A stretch of DNA of 64,000 bases from Tautonia sociabilis. Lineage in GTDB: Bacteria; Planctomycetota; Planctomycetia; Isosphaerales; Isosphaeraceae. The notes beneath the pieces were generated by a model. The model did no database searches. It was given only the letters and a program-made list of their open reading frames with translations, and was not told the origin of the DNA. Positions 49,242-59,543 of this stretch are shown piece after piece. The stretch lies in contig NZ_RYZH01000035.1 of assembly GCF_003977685.1 (NCBI RefSeq), forward strand, positions 1 to 64,000, given 5' to 3'. Positions within the stretch are counted from its first letter, which is position 1. Each line of letters starts with the position of its first letter. The position numbers and the translations under genes are program-made.

Positions 49242-50552
49242 GTGAGTGTTGCCGAGTCGATCTATGACGTCGCCGTGCTTGGCGCCGGCGCGGCCGGGCT
49301 CTTCGCCGCCTCCCGGGCGGCGGAGCGGGGGCGCCGCGTTCTGCTCGTTGAGAAGAACCGCCGGCCGGGCGTGAAGATCCTCATGTCGGGCGGCACCCGG
49401 TGCAACATCACCAATGCCCGGGGGCTGAAGGACCTGTCCGTGGTTTCCGGGCCGATCGACCCCGCCTTCGACCCCAAGGAGGCAAGGGGAGCCCGAGGCA
49501 TCATGCTCGCCTTCGGCGACAAGGGGAGATTCCTCGCCTCCTCCCTCCGTTCCCTGAGCGTCGAGCGGACCGTGGCCCTCTTCGAGGCCGAGGGGGTGGC
49601 GACGAAGATCGAGGGGAACGGCAAGGTCTTCCCCGTCTCCGACCGAGCGGTCGACGTGCTCGACGCCCTCCTGCGCCGACTCGTCCGCAGCGGCGCCGAG
49701 CTTCGCACAGAATCCCCCTGCGGCGGCGTGACAACCGATCCGGACGGCGAGGGGTTCCTCGTCCGATTGCCGAACGGCTCGATCCGAGCCCGGCGGGTCG
49801 TCGTCGCCGTGGGAGGCCGGTCGTACCCCGGCAGCGGCACGACCGGGGACGGTTACGAGATCGCCCGGTCCTTCGGCCACACCATCGTCGACCCGAGGCC
49901 GGCGCTGGTGCCCATTCGGGTCGAGGCCGAATGGGTCCGGGAGCTGAAGGGGATCACCATCTCCGACGCGATCGCCCGGATCCTGCCGCCCTCGGGGCCG
50001 GCGCTCGCCGAGCGCCGAGAGGCCGTTCTTTTCGCTCACTTCGGCCTGACCGGACCGGCAGTGCTCGACGTGAGCGGGGTCGTCGCCCGCCGTGACGACC
50101 CGGGGACGCTCTCGATCGGGCTCGACGTCCTTCCCGGCGATCGAGCCGAGGCCCTCGACGCCCGGCTCCAGGCCGATTCCCGGACCGGGCGCCGGTCGGT
50201 CGCCGGCCTGCTCTCCCAGGACCTCCCGAAGCGGCTCGCCCTGGCGTTGATGCGGGCCTCCGGCGTCCCGGAAGACCGGATCGGCCCGGAACTGGGCCGA
50301 GACGAGCGCCGACGGCTCGTCTCCTCGATCAAGGCCCTCCGCCTGCCGATCGCCGGCACGCTCGGCTTCGCCAAGGCGGAAGTCACCAGCGGCGGCGTCT
50401 CGCTCGACGAGGTCGACCCCGATACCCTCCAGAGCCGGTTGTGCCCCGGGTTGCACTTCATCGGCGAGGTGCTCGACCTCGACGGCCGCATCGGCGGCTA
50501 CAACTTCCAGGCCGCCTGGAGCACCGGCTGGCGCTGCGGCGAGGTGGTCTGA
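49242..50552 (+). CDS. HI0933/BaiN-family FAD-dependent oxidoreductase
   Basis: The 436-residue flavoprotein begins with the dinucleotide-binding motif VAVLGAGAAGLFAASRAAERG and EKNRRPGVKILMSGGTRCNITN, which is diagnostic of the HI0933 (aminoacetone oxidase-like) family. Later motifs are VVVAVGGRSYPGSGTTGDGY and the C-terminal GGVSLDEVDPDTLQSRLCPG followed by GEVLDLDGRIGGYNFQAAW. The family's natural substrate is uncertain; one clade (BaiN) reduces bile-acid intermediates, but nothing here suggests that. It starts at GTG 49242 and is convergent with hslU. Confidence 0.9.
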   Translation: MSVAESIYDVAVLGAGAAGLFAASRAAERGRRVLLVEKNRRPGVKILMSGGTRCNITNARGLKDLSVVSGPIDPAFDPKEARGARGIMLAFGDKGRFLASSLRSLSVERTVALFEAEGVATKIEGNGKVFPVSDRAVDVLDALLRRLVRSGAELRTESPCGGVTTDPDGEGFLVRLPNGSIRARRVVVAVGGRSYPGSGTTGDGYEIARSFGHTIVDPRPALVPIRVEAEWVRELKGITISDAIARILPPSGPALAERREAVLFAHFGLTGPAVLDVSGVVARRDDPGTLSIGLDVLPGDRAEALDARLQADSRTGRRSVAGLLSQDLPKRLALALMRASGVPEDRIGPELGRDERRRLVSSIKALRLPIAGTLGFAKAEVTSGGVSLDEVDPDTLQSRLCPGLHFIGEVLDLDGRIGGYNFQAAWSTGWRCGEVV

Positions 50553-50687
50553 CCGACGCCGAGCGAGGTCTCCGGAACCAGCGGGGGCGGGGCGAAGCCG
50601 GCTCCGATCGGCCCCCGGCGCGGGTCTTCCAGGCCCCGAGCGTCCCGTCCTGCCGGTCGGTCGTCGAGGAACCCTAGGATCAGCGGA

Positions 50688-52061
50688 TCAGAGAATGTAT
50701 CGGCTCAGGTCCTCGTCGGCCGAGAGCGGGGCGAGGACCCTCCTCACGTCGTCGGCGTCGATCAGGACGCGGTCGCCGCACCGCTCGGGGGCGTCGAAGC
50801 TGATCGGCTCGACGACTCGCTCCAGGATCGTGTGCAGGCGACGAGCGCCGATGTTCTGCGTGGTCCGGTTCACCGAGAAGGCGATCTCCGCCATCGTGTC
50901 GATCGCCGCCTCGGTGAACTCGAGGGTCAGGCCCTCGGTCGCGAGCAGCTCCTGGTACTGGCGGACGAGCGAGGCCCTCGGCTCCCTCAGGATCCGGGCG
51001 AAGTCGTCCCGGGTCAGGTCGTTCAGCTCGACCCGGATCGGGAACCTCCCCTGAAGCTCCGGCATCAGATCCGAAGGCTTGGAGCGGTGGAACGCCCCGG
51101 CGGCCACGAAGAGGACGAAGTCGGTGCGAACGGGCCCGTACTTGGTCGTCACCGTCGTCCCCTCGACGATCGGCAACAGGTCGCGCTGCACCCCCTGTCG
51201 AGACACGTCCGGCCCCCGGGAGGCCCCCTCCTCGCCGGCGATCTTGTCCACCTCGTCCAGGAAGATGATCCCGGACTCCTCCGCCAGCGTCACGGCCTCC
51301 CGGTTGATCTTCTCCGGGTCGAGCATCGCCTCGGCCTCCTGCTCGACCAGGATCGGCCTAGCCTCTCGGACGGGCATCCGCCGAGTCTGGCTCGGCCGGG
51401 GCATGAGCTTTTCGAGCATGCCCTGAAGGTCCATCTCCATTTGCTCGATGTTGCCGGCGCCGCCGAGGATCGACACCGGCGCCATCGCCCGGCCGGGGAC
51501 GGTGATGTTGACCTCGGAGTTCTCCAGCTCCCCGCGTTCGAGGCGATCCTTCAGCTTCTCCCGGGTCCGCTTACGCCGCTCGGCGACATCGTCCAGCTCG
51601 CCTTCCGGGGTCGAGGCCCACGTCCCCCGCGAGGAGGCCGCTGGATCGGGCAGCAGCAGGTCGACCAGCCGATCCTCGGCCCGGGCCCTCGCCTCGACCT
51701 CCACCCGGCTGCGCTCCCGGGCCTTGACCAGCAGGATGGCCGCCTCGACGAGGTCTCGGACCATGCTCTCCACGTCCCGGCCGTAGTAACCCACCTCGGT
51801 GAACTTCGTGGCCTCCACCTTGACGAACGGGGCGCCGACGAGCTGCGCCAGCCTTCGGGCGATCTCCGTCTTGCCCACTCCGGTCGGGCCGATCAGCAGG
51901 ATGTTCTTCGGCGTGACCTGGCTCCGCATCTGCTCGCCGAGCCGCCGACGCCGCCACCGATTGCGCAACGCCAGGGCGACGGCCCGCTTGGCGTCGTGCT
52001 GCCCGACGATGTCTCGGTCCAGCTCGGCCACGATCTGGCGGGGGGTGAGTTCGTCGCTCAC
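50688..52061 (-). CDS. hslU: ATP-dependent protease ATPase subunit HslU
   Basis: The 457-residue AAA+ unfoldase of the HslVU protease has Walker [18 protein letters not shown], the HslU-specific [20 protein letters not shown] pore region, Walker [13 protein letters not shown], and the C-terminal sensor region ending DEDLSRYIL. The C-terminal YIL tail is what inserts into HslV to activate it. The I-domain (about 110-240) is present. GTG 52061 is the start because HslU homology begins at [14 protein letters not shown]; it overlaps the hslV stop by 4 bases, so translation is coupled. Confidence 0.94.
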   Translation of the reverse strand: MSDELTPRQIVAELDRDIVGQHDAKRAVALALRNRWRRRRLGEQMRSQVTPKNILLIGPTGVGKTEIARRLAQLVGAPFVKVEATKFTEVGYYGRDVESMVRDLVEAAILLVKARERSRVEVEARARAEDRLVDLLLPDPAASSRGTWASTPEGELDDVAERRKRTREKLKDRLERGELENSEVNITVPGRAMAPVSILGGAGNIEQMEMDLQGMLEKLMPRPSQTRRMPVREARPILVEQEAEAMLDPEKINREAVTLAEESGIIFLDEVDKIAGEEGASRGPDVSRQGVQRDLLPIVEGTTVTTKYGPVRTDFVLFVAAGAFHRSKPSDLMPELQGRFPIRVELNDLTRDDFARILREPRASLVRQYQELLATEGLTLEFTEAAIDTMAEIAFSVNRTTQNIGARRLHTILERVVEPISFDAPERCGDRVLIDADDVRRVLAPLSADEDLSRYIL

Positions 52062-52591
52062 GGCAATTCCTCGACGATGAGGCTCTCGTTCGTATAGATG
52101 TCGATCCCCGCGGCGATCGTCAGCGCCTCCCGGACGACCCGACCCGGGGGCAGGTCGGTGTGGGAGAGCAGCGCCCGGGCGGCGGCCAGGGCGTAGGCCC
52201 CTCCGGAGCCGACCGCGAGGATGCCGTCGGTTGGCTGGATCACGTCGCCGGAGCCGCTCAGGAGCAGGCTGTGCCGATCGTCGGCGACAATGAGCATCGC
52301 CTCTAATCGCCGCAGCGCCCGGTCGGTACGCCATTGCTTGGCCAGCTCGATGGCGGCCCTGGGGACGTTGTTCGGGTGGTCTTTCAGCTTCGCCTCGAAC
52401 CGCTCGAGCAGGGCAAAGCCGTCGGCGGCGCTGCCGGCGAAGCCGGCGAGCACGCGCCCTTCGGCCAGGCGGCGGACCTTCGCGGCGTCGGCCTTCATGA
52501 TCTGGTTGCCCAGCGTCACCTGACCGTCCCCGCCCAAGGCGACGCTCCCCTCCCGGCGCACCGAGAGGATCGTCGTGGCGTGCCATCTCAT
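52058..52591 (-). CDS. hslV: ATP-dependent protease peptidase subunit HslV
   Basis: The 177-residue Ntn-hydrolase forms the proteolytic chamber of HslVU. The sequence [20 protein letters not shown] shows a five-residue propeptide before the catalytic Thr of [43 protein letters not shown] and [17 protein letters not shown] are standard HslV motifs. ATG 52591 is the only start giving the normal propeptide. It is the first gene of hslVU, divergent from treZ. Confidence 0.94.
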   Translation of the reverse strand: MRWHATTILSVRREGSVALGGDGQVTLGNQIMKADAAKVRRLAEGRVLAGFAGSAADGFALLERFEAKLKDHPNNVPRAAIELAKQWRTDRALRRLEAMLIVADDRHSLLLSGSGDVIQPTDGILAVGSGGAYALAAARALLSHTDLPPGRVVREALTIAAGIDIYTNESLIVEELP

Positions 52592-52810
52592 CGGATTGGG
52601 CTCCTCCGGCCTCCGGTCAGCGCCCTCGGCTCGGGCGACGCGGCCTGCACTGGCATCGTAGGCCCCCGGCCGGCCGATCGCCAAGGGAGGCGACCGCGGA
52701 GGCTCCCCATCCCAATGGACGCGGAACCCGATCCGGATTGCGAACCCGGGGCCTCGGCCGGTAGCCTTTCCGGGTGGGAACCCCGCTCGGCCCGACTCGA
52801 AAGCGACGCC

Positions 52811-54724
52811 ATGTCCCTCGACCGACGATCGGCCCTCGGCCCCTCGCACTGGCGCCCGTCCTTCGGAGCCTGGCCCGAGCCAGGAGGCGTGCGCTTCCGG
52901 GTCTGGGCGCCGACGGAGCCCGGGGCGTCGGTCGTCATTCAGGGGGATCCGCCCCGGGTCGAGCCGCTGGAGCGCTTCCCCGACGGCACGTTCGGCGCCC
53001 TGGTCCGCGGCATCGGCCCCGGCACCCGCTACAAATACCGGATCGGCAGCGGCGACTTCCCCGACCCCGCCTCCCGATTCCAGCCCGAGGGGGTGCATGG
53101 CCCCTCCCAGGTGGTTGACCCGGCCGACTTCCGCTGGAGCGACCGCGGCTGGACCGGCCTGACGCTCGACGCGCTGACCGTCTACGAACTGCACGTCGGC
53201 ACCTTCAGCCCCGAGGGGACCTTCGCCGGCGTCCGGGCTCGACTGCCCTACCTCCGAGACCTCGGCGTCTCGGCCGTCGAGCTGATGCCGGTGGCCGATT
53301 TTCCCGGCGACCGCAACTGGGGATACGACGGCGCCGCCCTGTTCGCCCCCTCCCGACGCTACGGCCGCCCCGACGACCTTCGCCAGCTCGTGGATGAGGC
53401 CCACCGCCTCGGCCTCGCGGTGCTGCTCGACGTGGTCTACAACCACCTCGGTCCGAGCGGCTGCTACCTGCCCGTCTTCAGCCCCTTCGTCTTCTCCGAG
53501 ACGCACACCAACCCCTGGGGCAAGAGCCTGAACTTCGACGGCCCGCACAACACCCTGGTCCGCCAGTTCTTCATCGAGAACGCGCTGCACTGGATCCACG
53601 AGTACCGGTTCGACGGCCTCCGCCTCGACGCGACCCACGCGATCATCGACGACAGCGACCGGCCGTTCCTCGCCGACCTCGCCGCCCGGGTCCGCGAATC
53701 GGTCGCCGATCGCGAAGTCCTCGTCATCGCCGAGGACCACCGCAACCTCGCCCAGATGATCCGGCCGGAAGGGCAGGGGGGCTGGGGCCTGGATGCCGTC
53801 TGGGCCGACGACTTCCACCACATCGTCCGAGTCGCCCTGACCGGCGAGAACGAGGGCTACTACCAGGACTTCACCGGCTCGATGGCCGAGCTCGCCGCCT
53901 GCCTGAACACGGGGTGGCTCTACACCGGCCAGCGCTCCGCCAACCGGGACGAGCCGCGCGGCTCCGAGCCGATCGGCGTCCCCCCGAGGCGGATGGTCGT
54001 CTGCACCCAGAACCACGACCAGATCGGAAACCGGGCGATGGGCGACCGCCTCCACCATGACTGCGACCTGGCCTCCTACCGGGCCGCCACCGCCTTGCTC
54101 CTCTGCGCCCCCGAGACTCCCATGCTGTTCCAGGGGCAGGAGTGGGCCACCCGCACCCCCTTCCAGTTCTTCACCGACCACGAACCCGACCTCGGCCGGG
54201 CCGTGACCGAAGGCCGCCGGCAGGAGTTCCGCCACTTCGCCGCCTTCGCCGACCCCTCCTCCCGCACTCGCATCCCCGATCCCCAGGCCGAGGCGACCTT
54301 CCTCGCCAGCCGGCTCGACTGGTCCGAGCCCGATCGCGAGCCCCACGCCTCCATCCTCCGCCTCTTCCAAACGCTGCTCACCCTCCGGCGCTCCGAGCCC
54401 TCCCTGCGCGACTGCCGGATCGGTTCCTCAAGGGCCGCCGCGCTGGGGTCCGAGGCGCTGCTGCTTCGCAGGGATCCGGAATGCGGCCCTTCGCTGCTGC
54501 TGCTGCTGCACCTCGGCGGGCCGGCGGAGGTTTCCCTCGCCGGCCGATCGGAGCTGGAGGGGCTCGACCCCTCCCGATGCCAGCTCGTCCTGACCACCGA
54601 CGACCTCCCCTTCGCCCCCGACGGCCGGCCCCCCACCGTCTCCCTCGTCGGCGACGCCCCGACGATCCGCTTCGAGGGGCCCTCGGCCGTGCTCCTGCGT
54701 GCCTGGCCGTTTCCCAAGGCCTAG
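52811..54724 (+). CDS. treZ: Malto-oligosyltrehalose trehalohydrolase
   Basis: The 637-residue GH13 enzyme releases trehalose from maltooligosyl-trehalose. The N-terminal CBM48-like domain ([20 protein letters not shown]) is followed by [38 protein letters not shown], nucleophile Asp273 ([11 protein letters not shown]), acid/base Glu308 ([14 protein letters not shown]) and [17 protein letters not shown]. These are characteristic of TreZ rather than GlgB or GlgX. Its partner TreY is not in the window. It could supply trehalose to the TreS-Mak/GlgE route encoded about 20 kb away. Confidence 0.93.
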   Translation: MSLDRRSALGPSHWRPSFGAWPEPGGVRFRVWAPTEPGASVVIQGDPPRVEPLERFPDGTFGALVRGIGPGTRYKYRIGSGDFPDPASRFQPEGVHGPSQVVDPADFRWSDRGWTGLTLDALTVYELHVGTFSPEGTFAGVRARLPYLRDLGVSAVELMPVADFPGDRNWGYDGAALFAPSRRYGRPDDLRQLVDEAHRLGLAVLLDVVYNHLGPSGCYLPVFSPFVFSETHTNPWGKSLNFDGPHNTLVRQFFIENALHWIHEYRFDGLRLDATHAIIDDSDRPFLADLAARVRESVADREVLVIAEDHRNLAQMIRPEGQGGWGLDAVWADDFHHIVRVALTGENEGYYQDFTGSMAELAACLNTGWLYTGQRSANRDEPRGSEPIGVPPRRMVVCTQNHDQIGNRAMGDRLHHDCDLASYRAATALLLCAPETPMLFQGQEWATRTPFQFFTDHEPDLGRAVTEGRRQEFRHFAAFADPSSRTRIPDPQAEATFLASRLDWSEPDREPHASILRLFQTLLTLRRSEPSLRDCRIGSSRAAALGSEALLLRRDPECGPSLLLLLHLGGPAEVSLAGRSELEGLDPSRCQLVLTTDDLPFAPDGRPPTVSLVGDAPTIRFEGPSAVLLRAWPFPKA

Positions 54725-54914
54725 CACCTCGACCCGGCTCGCCCCGACCTCGGAACGGCAAGAATCGCGGCGTCCCCGTCCCGAGACGGGACCGGGGGAG
54801 TGCGGAACGTCGGGAATCTCGCCATGATGGGGACACCGGCCCGACCCCGGATCAGCCCGGATCCCGGGCCGCGACCGAATCAACTCCAATAAACGCCCAG
54901 ACGGCGAAGCAGCC

Positions 54915-56036
54915 ATGCCCATCCGATCCCAGCAGCCCCCCATCCGCATCGCCATGATCGGCTCCGGGGCCGTGAGCGATTACCACCACGTCCCCGGCGT
55001 CCGGATCGACCCCCGCGCCGAGCTGGTCGCCGCCTGCGACGCCGACCCCACCCTCCTCGATCGCCGCAAGGCCGACTGGGGCATCGACCGCGTCTCGACC
55101 GACTACCGGGACATCGTCAACGACCCCGACGTCGACGCCGTCGTCATCGCCACCCCCAACTTCACCCACCGGGAGATCAGCGAGGCCGCGGCGAAGGCCG
55201 GCAAGCACGTCCTGTGCGAGAAGCCCCTCGGCCTGGACGCCAGCGAGGTCCGCTCCATGTACGAGGCCGCCCGAGACGCCGGCGTCGTCCACATGACGGC
55301 CTTCACCTACCGCTTCGCCCCCGCGATGATCTACCTACGCCACCTGCTGAAGTCCGGAGCCCTGGGAGAACCCCGCCACTTCCGCTCCCAACGCTTCCTC
55401 GACCTGCCGGAAACCAGCTGGGGATGGCGCCAGTACAAGGCCAAGGCCGGCGCCGGCGACCTGTTCGACATGACCATCCACCGGATCGACTTCGCCATCG
55501 ACCTGCTCGGCCCCATCGCCCGAGTCTGCGGCGCGGTCGCCCGATTCGCCCCGAGGGATCGCCTCCCCGACGGCACCGCCTGCCCCCCCTCCGAGGTCGA
55601 CGACTGGTCCAGCATCATCGGCGAGTTCGACTGCGGAGCCACCGGCGTCTGGGAAGGGACCACCCTCGCCAAGGGCTACCATCGCGACGGCTTCGGCCAC
55701 GAATGGGCCGAGATCAACGGCTCCGAGGGCTCCGCCGTCTATCGCCTCCACGAGCCGAACACCATCCTCCTGGGCAAGACCGGCACGGACCTGGCCCCCG
55801 AGCCCGTCCCCCCGCACTTCCTCAAACCCTCCTCCAGCCCGAGGGACCCCAACGACGGGCCCCCCGCCACCATCTTCCGCTACGACCTGATCTGGGAGTT
55901 CGTCTCCGCCATCGTCGAGGGCCGAAACGCCATCCCCAGCTTCCTCGACGGCCTCAACGCCCAGCTCGTCGCCGACGCCGTCCTCCGCTCCCACGCCGAG
56001 CGCCGATGGGTCGACACCCCGCCGGCGGCCCCCTGA
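54915..56036 (+). CDS. Gfo/Idh/MocA family oxidoreductase
   Basis: The 373-residue NAD(P)-dependent dehydrogenase has a Rossmann start RIAMIGSGAVSDYHHVPGVR, the family's NFTHREISEAAAKAGKHVLCEKP segment with the conserved EKP lysine, and the C-terminal GFO-like domain (LGEPRHFRSQRFLDLPETSW, GDLFDMTIHRIDFAIDLLG with the Asp/His pair). Members act on sugars or cyclitols; the substrate is unknown. There is no Tat signal, so it is cytoplasmic, unlike many planctomycete relatives. It stands alone between treZ and the membrane-fusion gene. Confidence 0.9.
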   Translation: MPIRSQQPPIRIAMIGSGAVSDYHHVPGVRIDPRAELVAACDADPTLLDRRKADWGIDRVSTDYRDIVNDPDVDAVVIATPNFTHREISEAAAKAGKHVLCEKPLGLDASEVRSMYEAARDAGVVHMTAFTYRFAPAMIYLRHLLKSGALGEPRHFRSQRFLDLPETSWGWRQYKAKAGAGDLFDMTIHRIDFAIDLLGPIARVCGAVARFAPRDRLPDGTACPPSEVDDWSSIIGEFDCGATGVWEGTTLAKGYHRDGFGHEWAEINGSEGSAVYRLHEPNTILLGKTGTDLAPEPVPPHFLKPSSSPRDPNDGPPATIFRYDLIWEFVSAIVEGRNAIPSFLDGLNAQLVADAVLRSHAERRWVDTPPAAP

Positions 56037-56134
56037 ACCACCCCCCGACCCCTCGACCACCCGGCTCGCATCGGGGACCACGCTCGGGCTCCCCGATCCG
56101 CCTTCCTCCCCATCACTCCGATCGGAGACCTCCC

Positions 56135-56160
56135 TTGACAATTGTCCGACGTCCAGGGAC
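56135..56160 (+). promoter_or_regulatory. TTGACA box with overlapping palindromes
   Basis: TTGACA (56135-56140) merges into the palindrome ACAATTGT, and TGTCC (56144-56148) is mirrored by GGACA (56156-56160). It is a plausible -35 element with operator-like symmetry before the membrane-fusion gene; no good -10 was identified. Confidence 0.25.
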
Positions 56161-56204
56161 AATCGCCCGAGGATCGACAGGTGTCCGAGGTGCGAGGGCT
56201 GGCG

Positions 56205-57605
56205 ATGGCGATCCGATCGAGGAGGAGGTGGATGGGGGCCGTCCTGGCGGTCGTGGCGCCGGCGGTGGTGGTGGCCTGGGCGCCGAGAGGGAAGGAAGAG
56301 GCCGATGCGGTCGGGCAGTGGATCGGCCGAAGCTGGGGGGAGGTTCGGGTCGAGGAGGTCGGGCCGACCCTGGACGTCCCGGGCACGGCCTGCTCGGCGA
56401 GCGAAACGGCGATTGAGCCAAAGGTGGAGCTGCTGGCCGATGTGCCTCCGGTGATGGGCATCTTCGGGATGGCGGCGCCGACCCGGATCATCGAGCTGGT
56501 GCCCGAGGGGACCCGGGTGGCGAAGGGCGAGGTGATCTGCCTCCTGGATCCGAGTGCCTACGCCGACGCCGCCCGACGGCTCCGGATCGAGGTCGAAGCC
56601 GCCCGGTCCTCCCGGGCGGAGGCCGAGCGGGCCCTCGCCGTCGCCGAGGCGAACCTGGTCGCCTTCCGGGACGGCGACCGCGTTCAGCAGGAGCGCCGGC
56701 TGGAGGCCGAGCGCGCGATCGCCCAGGTCGACCTGACGAGGGCCGAGGGGCACCTCTCCTGGTCGTCCCGGATGGGAGCGCTCGGTTACGTCTCGATGGC
56801 GGACCTCGCCGAGGACCGCGTGGCCCGCCTCCGGGCCCAGGTGGCCTGGAACCAGGCCGAGGTGGCCCTTGACACCTACCGAAGGGCCACAATCGAGCGC
56901 ACCCTCCGTGATCTGGAGGCAACCGTCGAGCGCGCCCGCACCCAACTCGCCTTCGCCCTCGAGGAACTCAAGGGGACCGAGGACCGCCTGAAGCACCTGG
57001 AGCGACAGGTCGAGCACTGCACCATCCGCGCTCCCCATGACGGCACCGTCTTCTTCGCCGACGTCTCCTACGGCGAGTACTACCGGGTCCGAGAGGGGGC
57101 CGAGGTCTATCCCGGTCTGCCCCTGTTCCTGTTCCCCGACCTGGAGCGGATGGAGGTCGAGCTGTTCGTCCACGAGCGGTTCGCCCGGCGCGTCTCCGAG
57201 GGGCAGGAGGCCGCCGTCTCATTCGAGGCGTTTCCCGGCCGCTCCTTCCTCGGCCACGTCTCGGAGGTCGAGCTGATCCCGACCCCCGACTGGCGGCACT
57301 TCGGCGAGTGGCAACACTTCCGCGTGCGAGTCGCGCTCGATGAGAAGCCCGATGGCCTGCTGCCGGACATGTCGGCCCGAGTCGAGCTGCGTCCCGGCCC
57401 CCGGACCGAGGCCCTGACGGTCCCGGCCGAGGCCGTCCTCTGGGATGAGAGCGGCCCCTTCTGCGTCGTGAACACCCCGTCCGGACCCGCTCGGAGGGAC
57501 ATCCGGGTCGACCGGGGCACGGTCGATCGGCTCGTCGTGCTCGACGGACTGGAGCCGGGAGATTCCGTTCTCCTCAACCCCGAGGCCAGGCCCCGCGACG
57601 GCTGA
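56205..57605 (+). CDS. HlyD/RND-type membrane-fusion (periplasmic adaptor) protein
   Basis: The 466-residue protein has an N-terminal membrane anchor (RRRWMGAVLAVVAPAVVVAW). A split lipoyl/barrel-sandwich domain follows (GTRVAKGEVICLLDPSAYAD ... CTIRAPHDGTVFFADVSYGE). The two halves are separated by a long alpha-helical hairpin of Ala/Glu/Arg-rich coiled coil (about 100-260), and a beta-barrel (MEVELFVHERFARRVSEGQE) closes the protein. This is the layout of tripartite efflux adaptors. No transporter partner gene is adjacent. ATG 56205 is preferred because GAGGG lies 6 bases upstream and the anchor begins there; in-frame TTG 56142 and GTG 56181 are alternatives. Confidence 0.85.
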   Translation: MAIRSRRRWMGAVLAVVAPAVVVAWAPRGKEEADAVGQWIGRSWGEVRVEEVGPTLDVPGTACSASETAIEPKVELLADVPPVMGIFGMAAPTRIIELVPEGTRVAKGEVICLLDPSAYADAARRLRIEVEAARSSRAEAERALAVAEANLVAFRDGDRVQQERRLEAERAIAQVDLTRAEGHLSWSSRMGALGYVSMADLAEDRVARLRAQVAWNQAEVALDTYRRATIERTLRDLEATVERARTQLAFALEELKGTEDRLKHLERQVEHCTIRAPHDGTVFFADVSYGEYYRVREGAEVYPGLPLFLFPDLERMEVELFVHERFARRVSEGQEAAVSFEAFPGRSFLGHVSEVELIPTPDWRHFGEWQHFRVRVALDEKPDGLLPDMSARVELRPGPRTEALTVPAEAVLWDESGPFCVVNTPSGPARRDIRVDRGTVDRLVVLDGLEPGDSVLLNPEARPRDG

Positions 57606-57804
57606 TTCGGTGTTCCCCTCCGTACTCGACGCAATCCGAGTGGTTGCGACGATCGATTGTCGAGTCAGGAGTGCTCCGGTTGGCCGGCCTCGCCACCGTC
57701 TCGGTCGGGTTGCTCACCGCATCGCCGGCGCCGTCGGGTAGGAGAGGATTGGGAGCCCTCGTCCGGCTTGGCTGACCGGGGCTGCTCGACCGGATCGGAG
57801 GAGA

Positions 57805-58719
57805 TCAGTGGCCGTTGTGGTTTGGCGCCGCCGCGCTGACGATCGGCTGCGTGCCGCGATCGCTGCAGAGCACGACGAGCAGGTTGCTCACCATCGCCGC
57901 CTTCTTGTCGTTGTCCAGCTCGACGAGGTTCTGGCTGGCGAGCATCCCCAGCGCCATCTCGACCATGCCGACCGCTCCCTCGACGATCTTCGACCGGGCG
58001 GCGATCACCGCGTCGGCCTGCTGGCGCTGGAGCATCGCGTGGGCGATCTCGGGGGCATACGCCAGGTGGCTGATCCTGGCCTCGATCACCTCGACGCCGG
58101 CCTTGAACAGCCGGTCCTGGATCTCGTTCCGCAGGTGCTCGGCGACCTCGGCGGTGTTCCCCCGCAGCGAGATTTCTCCCTCGTGGGCGTCGTAGGCGTA
58201 CCCGGTCGCGAGGTTCCGCAGGGCGGACTCGCTCTGCACCTCGACGAAGTTCTCATAGCGGTCGACGTGGAACATCGCCTCGGCCGTGTCGATCACCCGC
58301 CAGACGACCACCGCGGCGATCTCGATGGGGTTGCCGTGGCGGTCGTTCACCTTCAGCCGGCCGCTCTCGAAGTTCCGCACCCGGACCGAGATCGCCGACT
58401 TCGAGTAGAACGGGTTCGCCCAGCGGAGGCCCGGCTTGCGGACGGTCCCCTTGTAGTCCCCGAACAGTTGCAAGACCTTCGCCTCGTTCGGGTTGACGAC
58501 GAACAGCCCCGACAGGCCGAGGATCGTCAGAACAAGCAAGACAATCGCGCCCACGAGAATGACCGCGTTTTCGATCACCGTCCCGAGGATCAGGCCTCCC
58601 AGCGCACCGACGAGCATCAAGAGCAGGACGAGCAGGTAGAGCAGTCCGGAAGCCGGCTCGATCTCGACCTCTCGGATCGGCGCATCGGGCTTCCGGGTCG
58701 GGTCGTAGAGTTCTTCCAT
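57805..58719 (-). CDS. SPFH/band-7 domain protein
   Basis: The 304-residue protein has two N-terminal membrane segments (about 25-75: [20 protein letters not shown] and [19 protein letters not shown]). An SPFH domain follows ([60 protein letters not shown]) and then a helical tail ([20 protein letters not shown]). SPFH proteins form membrane-organising rings and often modulate proteases; the partner here is unknown. ATG 58719 is used; the longer open frame upstream is unsupported. It is convergent with the membrane-fusion gene. Confidence 0.87.
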   Translation of the reverse strand: MEELYDPTRKPDAPIREVEIEPASGLLYLLVLLLMLVGALGGLILGTVIENAVILVGAIVLLVLTILGLSGLFVVNPNEAKVLQLFGDYKGTVRKPGLRWANPFYSKSAISVRVRNFESGRLKVNDRHGNPIEIAAVVVWRVIDTAEAMFHVDRYENFVEVQSESALRNLATGYAYDAHEGEISLRGNTAEVAEHLRNEIQDRLFKAGVEVIEARISHLAYAPEIAHAMLQRQQADAVIAARSKIVEGAVGMVEMALGMLASQNLVELDNDKKAAMVSNLLVVLCSDRGTQPIVSAAAPNHNGH

Positions 58720-58907
58720 CGCGATCGCTCCCGGGACCTGCCGCCGGCGACGCGCCGGGCCTGGGATCCGGTCCCGAAGTGCGTTCGCTCCCCGGCCGGG
58801 ATCATTGGGGAGCCGATCCCCGAATCCTCCCCGGTCCGCCATCGTCCCCGGACCCCGCGACATCTCCCGATTCGCCTCGACCGGTTCCCCGCCGGGTTCC
58901 GGGCCCG

Positions 58908-59480
58908 TCACTTCTTCTTCAGGAACGCCCGCCAGCCCGTCGTCTGGGGCAACGGTGAGAGCAGCTCCACCGAACGCTCCCGGATCGGCTCGATCGTGTA
59001 GAAGAGCGTCGGGTCCTGAGCGCGGGCGGTCTGGATGATCCGGGGGGCCTCTCGCCGCTTGCAGGTAATGAACAGCAGCGTCACCGGCCCATTCCTCCCC
59101 TGCCCGGGAAAGCTCGTCAGGCGATAACCCTGGATGCGGAGCGTCTCGGCGATCCGGTCGCCGTAGGCGGTCGAGATCATCCGCACCACCACCGAGCCCA
59201 GCGCCAGCCGCTTCTCGATGGCGATTCCCACCCCGTTGCCCGCCGCGAAGCCGCCGGCATACGCCACCGGAAGGAGCGGGCTGCGGTCAAACCCGGCCAT
59301 CACCTGCGAAACGCCGATCACCCAAATCAGAACCTCGAAGAACCCCAGCAGCACCGACAGCCGGATGCGTCCTTGCACGACCGAGATCGTCCGCAAGGTG
59401 CCCAACGACACATCGAGGATCCGCATGCCGAAGATCAGCAGAGCGATCGCCCAGATGGGGAGGTCGAGAAGCAAAGACAC
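58908..59480 (-). CDS. UPF0316 / DUF2179 family membrane protein
   Basis: The 190-residue protein has three N-terminal membrane segments ([40 protein letters not shown], a Gly/Ala-rich third). A cytoplasmic DUF2179-like domain follows ([20 protein letters not shown] ... [20 protein letters not shown]). The motif [19 protein letters not shown] is typical of UPF0316 proteins. The function is unknown. The start is GTG 59480. It lies 63 bases downstream of the BMC DeoC-like gene on the same strand, so it may be read through from that operon. Confidence 0.85.
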   Translation of the reverse strand: MSLLLDLPIWAIALLIFGMRILDVSLGTLRTISVVQGRIRLSVLLGFFEVLIWVIGVSQVMAGFDRSPLLPVAYAGGFAAGNGVGIAIEKRLALGSVVVRMISTAYGDRIAETLRIQGYRLTSFPGQGRNGPVTLLFITCKRREAPRIIQTARAQDPTLFYTIEPIRERSVELLSPLPQTTGWRAFLKKK

Positions 59481-59543
59481 GGCAACGCCTCGGCATCGAG
59501 GGGGGGGCCGGCCGAGGCCGGATTCGGGGAGCCGGCCCAGTCC

